From: Rugalucina vietnamica
Lineage: Eukaryota; Mollusca; Bivalvia; Lucinida; Lucinidae
Assembly: GCA_964017185.1 (NCBI GenBank)
Contig: OZ024873.1
Location: 45,308,760 to 45,372,759, forward strand
DNA: 64,000 nt
Reading direction: 5' to 3'
Shown here: positions 1-8,665 of the stretch, one piece after another
Layout: each line of letters starts with the position of its first letter
Position numbering within the stretch: position 1 is the stretch's first letter
Notes under the pieces: model-generated
What the model was told of the DNA's origin: nothing
Seen by the model: only the letters and a program-made list of their open reading frames with translations
Databases searched by the model: none
Made by a program: the position numbers and the translations under genes

Positions 1-14
1 AATTATAAGATATT

Positions 15-1694
15 TTAACTCTTTAAATGAACAAGAGAAATTACATTTTTTGAGGCTCTGATGTATATGCATCCAAAGATTTGAACCGTCGGGCATTCTA
101 TGAATAAATGGTTGTACGTTTCCACAACATGACAAAGTTCACACAGTGGGTCTTCTGTTAATTTCCATTTAAACAGAATTTGTTTACATGGTAAAATTGC
201 ATTTATTAACTTAAATCTGTATTCTTTTAATTTATTTATTTGTATTCCTGCCATTATTGACCTGCATACCGATTCCCAATATGTATTTGACGGCGTTAAA
301 TTAAATTTATCTATCCACAAGTTTTGCGCAATTGGTTTAACCACAGTTTTACTTTGTAAAAAGTTAAATACCAATTTATTTTGGATTAAAGTGTCGGATT
401 TTAGTACTATTTTGCGATCATTCTTCTCGTTAGCCAAAAAGAAGCAAATTTGAGTTTGCACATTTGTATCTCTTGAGGTGCGACTTTTTAGTATGTTTTT
501 CCAGTTTTCTGGAATCGCTAATTTGAGTTTATGAATTTCGCTGATCCAGTTTTGTCTATTATGCAGTTTTTGTAATATAAATTCCGCTTCAATTTCCCCA
601 GTTGGAGAAATGATATCATTTATATGCATTATGCCATCGTCTATCCAGTTTTTAAATAATAGCCAGTCCCTATCATGTTTTATAAAATGATTACCCCATA
701 TGACTTGTTTTCGTATATTGTTAAATGTTTTCGGTTCATCCATACACCACCCTCCAGCATTTACCCATGCCTCGAGTAGATTTTTATAAAATATCGGAAT
801 CTTTATACGTTTTAGGTTTTGAACGCATCCAAAGTTCATATTAAATAGAGCGAAGTCTTTCCCATATCTAGAAAAGTAAAATTTCGGAATTATTTTCCAA
901 TTCATGTCGTCTTGAGATATAAGCCTATTTACCCATTTTATTTGAAAAGTTTGCAGCTGTGTTTTAAGATCTACCATATTTAAGCCACCACTTTCATAAT
1001 TTTGCATCAATTGTTTTCGTTTAATTTTTTCACTCTTATCGTTCCATAGGAAATTAAATATAATTATTTCTATTTTCGAAATTATAAGCTGTGATACCGG
1101 TATACACTGAAGTAGATAGTTGCATTTTGACATGACGAGCGATTTTAGAACCACAATTTTTCCGTTAAATGTTAATTTTCTTCTCTTCCACGAATTTAGC
1201 AAATTTTGAATCTCATCTATTAGTTTATCCCAGTTGAGTTGCATACTTTCTTGCGTGTTTGTACTAAAATAGATACCCAGCGATTTGATAACTGTCATTG
1301 TAAAGTCTATGCCGTGTATACTTAGTCGATTATTTCGTCTATTTTTGCCTAAAAGCAGTCCTTTGGTTTTTGTTTTGTTTAATACCAGGCCTGATACTTC
1401 AGAAAACCGTTTAATTTCGTTAAGTAATATCGGTATAATGTTTTCTGATTCTAAAAAGATCGTAGTGTCGTCTGCCATTTGAGTTAGTTTTATTTCTTTT
1501 GATCTCCCGATTCTTATACCTCTAATATTATTATTGTTTCTTATGTTTTCTGCCATGATTTCTGCAGCGATTATGTAAAGCAAAGCAGATATCGGACAGC
1601 CTTGTCGAATTCCGCGCGATACTTCAAAACTACAAGACACCCATCCATTATTTATATTTACTATTATTGGGATGTTTGTATAACATTTTGACAA
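15..1694 (-). CDS. LINE ORF2, 3' part: rest of reverse transcriptase and C-terminal zinc knuckle
   Basis: This frame continues the RT of the 1648-3606 frame after a frameshift. There is no ATG at the junction (the first codon shown is TTG), which supports decay rather than a separate gene. It holds RGIRQGCPISALL (RT motif B), MADDTTIF (the YxDD-type catalytic box, here MADD), and a long C-terminal domain. Near the end CELCHVVETYNHLFIEC gives a C-x2-C-x6-H-x4-C zinc-binding arrangement typical of L1/Tx1 ORF2. The end differs from the usual Trp-rich tail, so the stop at 15 may itself be a late frameshift; the rest is outside the window. Confidence 0.85.
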   Translation of the reverse strand: MSKCYTNIPIIVNINNGWVSCSFEVSRGIRQGCPISALLYIIAAEIMAENIRNNNNIRGIRIGRSKEIKLTQMADDTTIFLESENIIPILLNEIKRFSEVSGLVLNKTKTKGLLLGKNRRNNRLSIHGIDFTMTVIKSLGIYFSTNTQESMQLNWDKLIDEIQNLLNSWKRRKLTFNGKIVVLKSLVMSKCNYLLQCIPVSQLIISKIEIIIFNFLWNDKSEKIKRKQLMQNYESGGLNMVDLKTQLQTFQIKWVNRLISQDDMNWKIIPKFYFSRYGKDFALFNMNFGCVQNLKRIKIPIFYKNLLEAWVNAGGWCMDEPKTFNNIRKQVIWGNHFIKHDRDWLLFKNWIDDGIMHINDIISPTGEIEAEFILQKLHNRQNWISEIHKLKLAIPENWKNILKSRTSRDTNVQTQICFFLANEKNDRKIVLKSDTLIQNKLVFNFLQSKTVVKPIAQNLWIDKFNLTPSNTYWESVCRSIMAGIQINKLKEYRFKLINAILPCKQILFKWKLTEDPLCELCHVVETYNHLFIECPTVQIFGCIYIRASKNVISLVHLKS

Positions 1695-3606
1695 AATTTA
1701 TGAAACGGTTTCCGAATCCGAATTTTTCCAAAGTTAGATTCATAAAATTCCATTCAATCGAGTCAAACGCCTTTTGGTAGTCCAAGAATAAGAGTACCCC
1801 GTGTAAGTTGTTATCTTCGGCATAGTCGATAATGTCCTGTATTTGGCGAATACTAAACCCTATAAATCTATTTTTTATGTAACCGTTCTGATCGGTACTT
1901 ATTATTTTTGAAATTACTTTTTGCAGTCTTTGTGCCAATGTTCTCGCTATGATTTTATAGTCCACGTTTAACAAGGTTATGGGACGCCAATTGCCTAGCT
2001 TAGTTTCGTCACCGGATTTGAAAATTAAACTTAAGATTCCGTGCTCTTGCGAGCCAGTTAATTCACCTTTATTTATAGATTCGTTTAAAGCGTTCATGAA
2101 CGGTTCTCTAAGTGTACTCCAGAAATTCTGGTAAAATTCTACAGACAATCCGTCGGAGCCTGGGCTTTTATTGAGTTTCATCGAAAATAGCGAATTTGTA
2201 CATTCTTCCAGCATTATATCTTGATCACAATATTGTTTGTCTATTCGTGTCAATGTGTTAGATAGACGGGAAGAATCAAGATAACGTTTCATTTTGGTTG
2301 TGTCACTGATTTTTGATTCGTATAAATTACTATAGTAATCAACTTCTTCGTTTAGTATGTCCGTGCTGTCAGTGAGTGTTTGTCTGTCCGTCGATGTCAA
2401 TTTGCATATATTTTTTTTAGTTTGGCGCGTTTTTTCAAGACCTAGGAAGTATTTTGTATTTTTTTCACCTTGCTCCGTCCATTCCACTCGGGCTCGAATT
2501 TGCGCTCCTTTTGCTTTATAATCATAAATTGTATCCAATTCTTTCTCTGTGATTATTATTTTGTTTATTAATGCTTCATTATTTTCGCCATTATCCTGTA
2601 GTTGATGCAGCGTGCTGAGCCTATTTTCAAGTGAGGTGCACCTATTTCTAATATGTTTTGCTTTCTGTTTTGAGTATGACTGAGTTGCTTCCCTTACGTC
2701 TAATTTGATTTTTTCCCAGGTCATATGCGGTGATGAGTTTGCATGACTCGCTGATAGTTTACTATTGTTTATCGTATTTATTATCAATGATTTATAGTCT
2801 TTGTCTTTCAAGAGGCTATTGTTTATTTTCCAAACCCCAGGACCTCTGTTTTCTTCGTTCATTTTTAATTTAAGCGATACTGCTAAGTGACTTGTTTTGC
2901 TTATTTGTGCCGGTCTTATGTCGCAGCTATGCACTTTATTTTCAATATCTGCCGATATACAAAAATAGTCGATTCTACTGGCTTCATTTAAGATTTGACG
3001 TTTCCACGTAAATTGAATTTTACGTTTATTTCTAAATCTCCAAATATCGATGAGACTCTTTTCTTTAAATATGTTTCCGAGTGAGTTACTTGCTTTTGTT
3101 TTTTTCGGTATTGTTCTATTAACACGATTTATCCTATCCAGTTTGTGGTCTAAAATTTCATTAAAATCCCCTGCTAAAATAATCGTGCCTTCAGCATATT
3201 CCGTTATTACTTCGTTCACTCGCTTAAAGAAAGTACTTCGATCCGTTATGTTATTCGGTGCATATATATTTATTAATGAAAAGGTTAATGTGCCAATCTC
3301 GATATTTACTAAAATGAGGCGGCCATAAGTGTCACAATGTGTATTTAAAACCTTATGATCAACAGATGAATGAATCAATATCGAAACACCTCTACTGTTC
3401 GAAGTACCTATCGAATGTAATTTTGTGCCATTAAATTGCTGATCAAAACTTGAAGTTATGTCTGCCGTTAAGTGGGTTTCTTGTATAAATAATATGTTTG
3501 CCTTTTGTTGCTTTGCCAATTCAAACACCCTTTTCTGTTTATTTCTATCTCTCACACCCTGTACATTAAGAGTCAATATATGCAAATTTGACTTGTCCGA
3601 TTTCAT
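1648..3606 (-). CDS. LINE ORF2, 5' part: endonuclease and start of reverse transcriptase (frameshifted)
   Basis: This 652-codon frame starts at an ATG at 3606. Residues 1-235 form an endonuclease/exonuclease/phosphatase domain: LNVQG near the start, QETHL (metal-binding Glu), GDFNEILD, RIDYF and TSHLAV near the end. It would nick target DNA to prime reverse transcription. The reverse transcriptase begins around residue 480, with KSPGSDGL, NWRPITLLN and FLDYQKAFDS, the last holding the first catalytic Asp. The frame stops just after FVKMLY, and the rest of the RT continues in another frame in the neighbouring ORF. The overlap at 1648-1694 and the resumption of conserved RT sequence point to a one-base indel near 1690 rather than a natural ORF end. 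Confidence 0.88.
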   Translation of the reverse strand: MKSDKSNLHILTLNVQGVRDRNKQKRVFELAKQQKANILFIQETHLTADITSSFDQQFNGTKLHSIGTSNSRGVSILIHSSVDHKVLNTHCDTYGRLILVNIEIGTLTFSLINIYAPNNITDRSTFFKRVNEVITEYAEGTIILAGDFNEILDHKLDRINRVNRTIPKKTKASNSLGNIFKEKSLIDIWRFRNKRKIQFTWKRQILNEASRIDYFCISADIENKVHSCDIRPAQISKTSHLAVSLKLKMNEENRGPGVWKINNSLLKDKDYKSLIINTINNSKLSASHANSSPHMTWEKIKLDVREATQSYSKQKAKHIRNRCTSLENRLSTLHQLQDNGENNEALINKIIITEKELDTIYDYKAKGAQIRARVEWTEQGEKNTKYFLGLEKTRQTKKNICKLTSTDRQTLTDSTDILNEEVDYYSNLYESKISDTTKMKRYLDSSRLSNTLTRIDKQYCDQDIMLEECTNSLFSMKLNKSPGSDGLSVEFYQNFWSTLREPFMNALNESINKGELTGSQEHGILSLIFKSGDETKLGNWRPITLLNVDYKIIARTLAQRLQKVISKIISTDQNGYIKNRFIGFSIRQIQDIIDYAEDNNLHGVLLFLDYQKAFDSIEWNFMNLTLEKFGFGNRFINFVKMLYKHPNNSKYK

Positions 3607-3772
3607 GTTTTAGGCACAATTAAACGGTATATTGTATATATTATATGAGAATCAGTTCGTTCTGTTTGTCGCATTTCATTTTAATCAATTGTTTTTATAA
3701 TATATTTCTTTCAAGTGTTTAACCACAGTTCTATGCAGACTCACGATAAGTCTGCCACAGTGCTTAGTATAG

Positions 3773-4189
3773 TTAATTATCTGAGTCACAGGTATCGTCA
3801 TCACTGTTCTCGCCACGTATTTTAGTCTTTTTCTGTGTGTTATGCTCTTCTCCGGGAGTTGGGGGTGAATGCCGAACGACAGGTTTTTGCTTGTCGCTTC
3901 CTTTCACCGGAGTAGCACTCGATTTAAAGTAGTCCTGTATTGTTTTGGGGTTCATCTTCGCCGCAGAATTATCGCCCTTGAGTTTCCTGTCGGCTTTCCT
4001 GTGTTCCCTTGGGGATCTGGGAGTCATCGGTGTTTCGCCCAGCACTGTGTTGCCAGGCGTTGGATCTGGTTCTGCTATGGGCTCGTGTTCATGCACGGGC
4101 TCAGTCTCAACGACCGGTTCCTTCTGAATTTCTGTTAAGAAAATTCTTTCTTGGGTCAGCAAGTTTACAATACTTATAATATAATCCTC
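3773..4189 (-). CDS. LINE ORF1 remnant (C-terminal part), low-complexity acidic/basic protein
   Basis: The frame is open from 4189 to a stop at 3773 with no ATG near its right end, so it is probably the C-terminal part of ORF1, 167 bases upstream of ORF2. The product is rich in Glu, Pro, Lys and Ser, with an acidic tail (NSDDDTCDSDN). No RNA-binding fold is recognisable. It contains TIQDYFKS, close in form to a PCNA-interacting (PIP-like) motif but lacking the leading Gln. Assignment rests on position and strand relative to ORF2. It could also be 5' sequence acquired by this copy. Confidence 0.5.
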   Translation of the reverse strand, partial: EDYIISIVNLLTQERIFLTEIQKEPVVETEPVHEHEPIAEPDPTPGNTVLGETPMTPRSPREHRKADRKLKGDNSAAKMNPKTIQDYFKSSATPVKGSDKQKPVVRHSPPTPGEEHNTQKKTKIRGENSDDDTCDSDN

Positions 4190-4207
4190 CTATCAGGATT
4201 CAAACAT

Positions 4208-4831
4208 TTATAATTCCAACTTTACTAATTTCCTACATTCTGATTGGTTGTTTTGAAGACTTTATACTCCGATAAAAGCAATGCGTAAGAATACTCAGTT
4301 TTCACCTTAAAAACGGCGCGACGTTACGTGATTACGTGACGTTTCTTCGAAGAAACGTTGACGTCATCAAATCTAAACGTCATAAAAACAATGGAAGAAC
4401 GCGTTTTGAAGGCGTCGAAATGAATATTTGGAATTTTTATTAACATGGGCGCTTTTTCTGTTAACAGAACATCGTACGGTAAGTGTTTTAATCTTCTTGT
4501 TGTGTGTTGAAATTTGACGTTTGAATTTCTAATGTTTCGAGCCCCAGATCAAAATCAACATGTCATTCTGTCGGTCCAGACGGCGATTTTGTCTCCCAAA
4601 AGAACAATTTTGAATGAAGGGGAGATGTTTTAAAGCTCCCGCTTTTACAGCCTGCCTATAGCAAGCCAGATATAGCTTCTATTAATTGCGAGAATTGAGT
4701 TCTATGCTTTGGAAATTTTCAAGATGGCTGCCTCATGAAAATCCGTTTTGCTCTATTTTCCTTCCGCTGGCTAGAAAAATTCAAAACAATGTAAACAAAT
4801 GCAGTGTAACGAGACAAAGTTGGAATTATAA
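4208..4831. repeat. MITE-like element with perfect 16-bp terminal inverted repeats
   Basis: TTATAATTCCAACTTT at 4208-4223 is exactly inverted at 4816-4831. The interior is CpG-richer than its surroundings and has no long frame. A short frame starting MGAFSVNRTSYG (4445-4480) runs into a splice-donor-like GGTAAGTG. I saw no clear target duplication. Confidence 0.6.
4339..4366. promoter_or_regulatory. 20-bp palindrome followed by a CRE consensus (TGACGTCA)
   Basis: ACGTTTCTTCGAAGAAACGT (4339-4358) is a perfect palindrome and TGACGTCA (4359-4366) is the full ATF/CREB consensus. Another ACGTGACGT lies just upstream. They sit inside the MITE at 4208-4831, so they may be element-borne promoter signals. 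No transcript is visible. Confidence 0.4.
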
Positions 4832-4996
4832 GGAATGAATTATTATTTTTGTTGATTTTATCGATGTGTAAACTCAGGCGAATCACTCACAAACTTTTTC
4901 ATAAAGCCCTTCGGGCTTTATTTAGTTTGTGAGTGATTCGCCTGAGTTTACACATCGATAAAATCAACAAAAATAAAATTCATTCCTATAATTATA
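4824..4996. repeat. Large foldback hairpin
   Basis: Arms of about 70 bp (4824-4894 and 4924-4996) are inverted copies with only a couple of differences, around a short GC-containing loop (AAGCCCTTCGGGCTT). It abuts and partly reuses the right inverted repeat of the MITE at 4208-4831. Confidence 0.8.
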
Positions 4997-5222
4997 TGAG
5001 AAAACCTGTCTTTGGGGTGTCCGACCAAGTCTCGTACAAACTGACGTGTACAGTCTCAGAAAGAGGCCAGAAGATTGAAATTTCGGACTTAAGTAGAAGA
5101 GTAATTATGCTATCCTTGTAGCAAAAACAAAGGTGCTGATCAGCTGTGCAGTTACTGCACAGCTGATCTGCATCTTTGTTTTTTCACAGGCAAATTCATG
5201 TTTTCTCATGACATGGCTCATT
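4997..5222. repeat. MITE family P, copy 1 (palindromic core)
   Basis: Family P is about 235 bp. Termini are of the form GAGCCGCATCATGAGAAAACC and the core is GCTGATCAGCTGTGCAGT / ACTGCACAGCTGATC. This copy's core lies at 5135-5175. Its end lies only about 20 bp from the donor of the channel exon at 5241. Confidence 0.75.
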
Positions 5223-5240
5223 AGGGAACAACTAACATAC

Positions 5241-5380
5241 CAAGGATCTTTCCAATATTTTGTGTGTGATTTTTCCAAACTAGCCATTTCTTTATCCAGG
5301 AAATCTTTTTCTTCAGGCCAGCGAGGGTGACAGTACTTCAGATCTTCAACTATCTCATTCTGCCGCCATGCTTTAAAAGC
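5241..5380 (-). CDS. Channel exon 12: S2-S3 cytosolic linker
   Basis: Acceptor CCAG, then a frame opening AFKAWRQNEIVEDL and ending HTKYWKDPW before the donor GTATGT. Length 140, phase 0 in and 2 out. It is charged and helical, as expected between S2 and S3. YWKDPW fits the start of S3 in TRP channels (usually followed by an Asn/Asp). The next exon is not in the window. Confidence 0.75.
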
Positions 5381-5407
5381 CTGGATTAAGGGAAGAAAAT
5401 TAACTTA

Positions 5408-5545
5408 GTATAACATGTCCATGTAATATATATCCCTTACACCCCATTTTATATAGTAAATCTAGGGTGTACAGGGCTATACATTTTTCTTATTGTTGCT
5501 CCAAAACATGGATTGTGGGTAATCATTAGAACCGCCTCGTAATGA
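5408..5545. repeat. MITE family Q, partial copy
   Basis: Family Q is marked by GGATAACATGTCC, a tract TATCCCCTTACACCCC, and a palindromic centre TTAGAACCGCCTCG/CGAGGCGGTTCTAA. This copy has the left half (5418-5545). The interval 5546-5884 shows nothing else I can support. Confidence 0.55.
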
Positions 5546-5884
5546 TATGTTGAAGATAATGAGAATCAATTGTAGGTCTTCAATGGAGACAGGAAAATTA
5601 GTATTTCAGTGGAAAACCAGGCTTGCCGACTAGAATGGGGGACCTCATGGTTGGAATTTCCAGTCATTAGTGAAGGAGGCAGTTTTAATGGGAACCCACA
5701 ATTAGAAGACAACATAAGAAAATATCAAACCTTTACAATGGGCTACTGTAATTTTTCATAGATGACGAAATGACTATTTATTGCATGGGTGTTTATTTTC
5801 ATAATGCCACTTGATGTGATCATATCCATCAGATGAATGCACTAAAGACAGGGTCAAAGGAAAAAAATGTGATTTCCCTTCTTG

Positions 5885-6102
5885 TCATGAGGTTATCAAG
5901 CATTTTTCATGCTCAACTCAGCTGAGACTAAAATTTTCTCATAACTATTAAAATGCCAACAATTGTTAGCACTCTAAAATCTATTAGCAGGATAAAATAC
6001 TGGCTTTGGTGACCTGAAATTTCTACCAACTCAGCTTACCAATGTGCAGTTTAAGTTTCAGTCTTAGCTTAGTTGAGAATGAAAAAAGTTTTATAACCTC
6101 TG
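5885..6102. repeat. MITE family R, copy 1
   Basis: Family R has inverted ends of the type GAGGTTATAAAACTTTTTTC followed by ATGCTCAACTCAGCTGAG, and a core AACAATTGTT with AGCAGGATAAA. Left end near 5885, right end ATGAAAAAAGTTTTATAACC near 6079-6098. It stops about 30 bp before the exon at 6130. Confidence 0.65.
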
Positions 6103-6129
6103 GGCCTGGTGTGCAGGAATCAAACTTAC

Positions 6130-6277
6130 ATCATGACTTTCATTAGAGCGTCTAAACTCTCTGATCTCTTCCACAATCTGCCAGACAGTAATGGCTACAG
6201 CAGCACACTGAAATACAGGTATTGGCAAGTTTAAGCACAGGCGCTTGAAGTTATTGCCATACATCATAAAATATACC
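6130..6277 (-). CDS. Channel exon 11: S2 transmembrane segment
   Basis: Acceptor TTTTAG, product starting VYFMMYGNNFKRLCLNLP, hydrophobic PVFQCAAVAITVWQIV (S2), then EEIREFRRSNESHD and donor GTAAGT. Length 148, phase 2 in and 0 out. An inverted, decayed copy of its 5' half is at about 7030-7165. Confidence 0.75.
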
Positions 6278-6369
6278 CTAAAACAATAGTGTCTACATAG
6301 CAATACCGTAGGTATTGCCAGGTATGCAAGTAAAACATGCTAAAATTGGAGGTTCTTTTGCGACCTTAC

Positions 6370-6725
6370 CTGACGCTGTACGGAGGTTTGCTCTTTTTTC
6401 CTGAAGAATCAGATCAAGAGCTTCTCGGAGGCATGGATAACTTTTTCGAATCTGTTCGCTAGCAGACGTAGTGGGAACTAAAATTTCTGTCCAAATTTTC
6501 CTAGCCATTCGCTCAGTAAGTTCCGGTTTGGCTCCTGTTTCCGCAGTGAATGAACACTGCTGCCAGACGTGGTTTAAATTTATTTACGTAATAATCAAGG
6601 AAGCCAAGAAAAAATTCTTTGCTCACTTCTTTATCATCTAAAATGTTATTCCAAAACACTTTTTTGCATTCCAATGCGCTTGAAAAATGACTTCCACTTT
6701 CGTTTTGTTGTTTTGAATGCGTCAA
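6370..6725 (-). CDS. Unassigned coding-like frames with a splice-donor end
   Basis: An ATG at 6725 opens a 70-codon frame (VFWNNILDDKEVSKEFFLGF region). After a frame change near 6560 a second frame continues (ELTERMARKIWTEIL, LREALDLILQEKRANLRTAS) to a good donor GTAAGG at 6369. CpG-richer DNA with CRE-like TGACG sites lies just right (6720-6810). This looks like a first exon or an exon with one indel, but its reading phase does not fit the channel exon at 6130-6277. No family recognised. Confidence 0.3.
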
Positions 6726-7029
6726 ACGTCACACGCTACGTCTGTGAGGCGTTCAATGGGGGAAATGCGAAACACGACGTCACCGCACGCACTGTGACGA
6801 CATGAAAACATACTGTCAATAAAAACAACACGACTGGGAAAATATCATGAAAAACGTTTATAAAATGGACATTTAAAGGATTATCCATGATTTCTTTTGT
6901 CTAGACAGACAAAAAAAGTGTCAGGTAGGGGCTGATTGAACCCATTTTGATTTGCAATGGAACGTTTTAGGTTGCCGTGCAACATTTGCTCCGACTCCAA
7001 GAACCTTGCCGGAAATGCCACTACGAAAT

Positions 7030-7165
7030 GGCTCCTAAAACATGGCTTGCACACCTGGCAATACTTCGTATTGCAATGTAGACCTCGATGTAGACACTTA
7101 TTTGAAGCATTATTTTTATGATTTATGGCCATAACTTCAAGCGCCTGTGGTTTAAGTTTGAAGTC
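7030..7165 (+). pseudogene. Inverted, decayed copy of channel exon 11 and its upstream intron
   Basis: On the plus strand, GCACACCTGGCAATAC, then GCAATGTAGAC, then TTATGGCCATAACTTCAAGC and GCCTGTGG follow, in order, the minus-strand sequence upstream of and inside exon 11 (6220-6335). The matching frame reads FMIYGHNFKRLWFKFE against FMMYGNNFKRLCLNLP in the exon. The copy ends before the S2 hydrophobic stretch. Confidence 0.6.
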
Positions 7166-7239
7166 TCTTTACAACTTTATAAGTCATCAGACTAAGAGTG
7201 AGAACCGCAGTATCCTAATATCATTTTAGCCCTTCATTG

Positions 7240-7351
7240 AGCCGCATCACCAGAAAACCGGACTTTGGGATTTCCGTCCAGGTCCGACACAACTGGCCTA
7301 TACATCCATAGAACAAAGATAGAATCTTGAAATTTTGGATATGAGTAGGAG
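7240..7351. repeat. MITE family P, copy 2, left part (split by insertion)
   Basis: It starts GAGCCGCATCACCAGAAAACC and proceeds through the family P left half to GATATGAGTAGGAG. The right half resumes at 9739. The 7352-9738 element separates them. Confidence 0.8.
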
Positions 7352-7617
7352 CACAGTGTATATCCGAGCGTATGCAGAACAGACGGTTACGGAACGGACA
7401 GACGTTTACAGGAGCACGCGCTTTTTCGCGCCAAAAATGTTTTGTACAGTTTTTCATCCAAAACTGTACTCTTCGAATGTATTGTTATATCGGCCTTGCA
7501 TGTCCATCTACTATCTTCCAAAACACCATAATTTCCGGCATGGAAGCCTTGTAGTTTAAGCAGAATTTTGTTGCTTAGCAACAAAACATTACGGAGCGGA
7601 ACAGTCTACAGATTCGT

Positions 7618-7832
7618 TTACTGTAAATTTGGAAATATTCGCAAAAACTTAATTTTCGCTAATATTCGCGAATTGGTTGCCTCGCGAATTCAAAGTTCTC
7701 GCTAATAAAGTGACACTATAAGCTTTATAGTATAAATAAACACTCGCTCGCGAAATCAAGAACTCGCTAATAAATCGGAAACAGAAAATTCGCGAAATAA
7801 AAGTCACGCGAAAATTTCCGAATTTACAGTAT
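7618..7832. repeat. Nested MITE with TACTGTAAATT inverted ends
   Basis: The left end TACTGTAAATTTGGAAAT and right end ATTTCCGAATTTACAGTA are inverted copies. The interior is rich in TTCGCGAA-type motifs. It interrupts the Transib-like element. Confidence 0.6.
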
Positions 7833-8107
7833 GTTACGGGGCGGAACAGACGTAGCCTACGAAAAAAACAGACGAATCAGCATACGGAGCGGTCACAGAC
7901 GGCCATGAATACTACATGAACAACATTGTGATGTCAAATATAACACTTTGCGGCAACCTTCTGTATTGTAGCACTCGAACGTGACCAGATGGAATACACC
8001 TGGTGACCTGGATCAGCATCGTACATGTATCAGAATAGCATCGACTATGTTGTGAAAACAAAAAGTTGTTTGGGGGCAAACAGCAGATCAGAGAGAGAGT
8101 GGGGGAG

Positions 8108-8240
8108 AGGTCCCGATAGCTCAGTGGTAAAAGCGCCCGCTTCGGGGGCGAGATGTCGTGGGTTCGCCCAGGCCGCGCCATATCAAATGCGTTAAAATGG
8201 TACCAATGGCTTCCTTGGTGCTCAGCATCACGAGGCAATC
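8108..8240 (+). mobile_element. tRNA-derived SINE
   Basis: The head is tRNA-like: TAGCTCAGTGGTAAAAGC fits a polymerase III A box and GGTTCGCCC a slightly degraded B box, followed by CCGCGCCAT. Downstream, GGTACCAATGGCTTCC and GCTCAGCATC belong to a SINE body. The acceptor arms do not pair, so this is not a working tRNA gene. Confidence 0.65.
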
Positions 8241-8467
8241 ACGGCTTTTCTTCTCCTTTAAATATAGTATCACTAATAGTGCATATCTAACAATAAATTC
8301 TAAAATAAAAGACTGAAAAAAGTCTGAAAAGGTCCGATAATAAGACTCATGTCTGTTTTAACCGGAGGTCTATATGGAAGGCTGGCATTCGTGCTGAATA
8401 CGTTAGTAATATAGAGACCCTAGAATTTCGGTCAAAGGAAAAGGTTCCCTGTTTGCATACTCAGTCC

Positions 8468-8665
8468 TTAAGCAAAGTCATCAAGCGAACACCCACTTCC
8501 GTACACACCGGCGGGAGTACTCTCCAAAGCATCGGTCATATATTCCAAAGTCTTTCCATATATGAATGATGCGTGAGAATCAGCCAAGACGCCGCAAAAG
8601 GGAGCTTGCGGCGGGAGATAAAATCTTTGGCGTGATTTGTAAGCATATATGATTCTGTCATGCAT
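8468..8665 (-). CDS. Short unassigned frame inside the Transib-like element
   Basis: A 65-codon frame from an ATG at 8665, containing CGVLADSHASFIYGKTLEYM and ending GSGCSLDDFA. It resembles a real peptide in composition more than the flanking frames do. No RAG1/Transib DDE residues or zinc motifs are recognisable. It may be chance or captured host sequence. Confidence 0.2.
   Translation of the reverse strand: MHDRIIYAYKSRQRFYLPPQAPFCGVLADSHASFIYGKTLEYMTDALESTPAGVYGSGCSLDDFA

Larger units (their letters stand above)
1..4190 (-). mobile_element. L1/Tx1-like non-LTR retrotransposon (LINE)
   Basis: The minus strand carries an ORF1 remnant, then an AP-type endonuclease plus reverse transcriptase ORF2, in the order of L1-type LINEs. 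Wording around RT motifs (KSPGSDGLSVEFY, FLDYQKAFDS, RGIRQGCPISALL, MADDTTIF) fits the L1/Tx1 group common in marine invertebrates. The 3' end, poly(A) tail and target duplication lie left of the window. The right edge abuts the inverted repeat of a MITE near 4208, and an in-frame stop at 4190-4192 precedes ORF1, so the 5' end looks truncated. It probably lies in the intron downstream of the last visible channel exon (5241-5380). The copy is inactive because ORF2 is frameshifted. Confidence 0.85.

Noticed and set aside
4445-4486. Short first-exon-like frame MGAFSVNRTSYG with donor GGTAAGTG inside a MITE
   Set aside because: Too short, no following acceptor or matching exon, and element-borne.
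8120-8185. Possible functional tRNA gene
   Set aside because: A and B box remnants are present but the acceptor stem does not pair and a SINE body follows.
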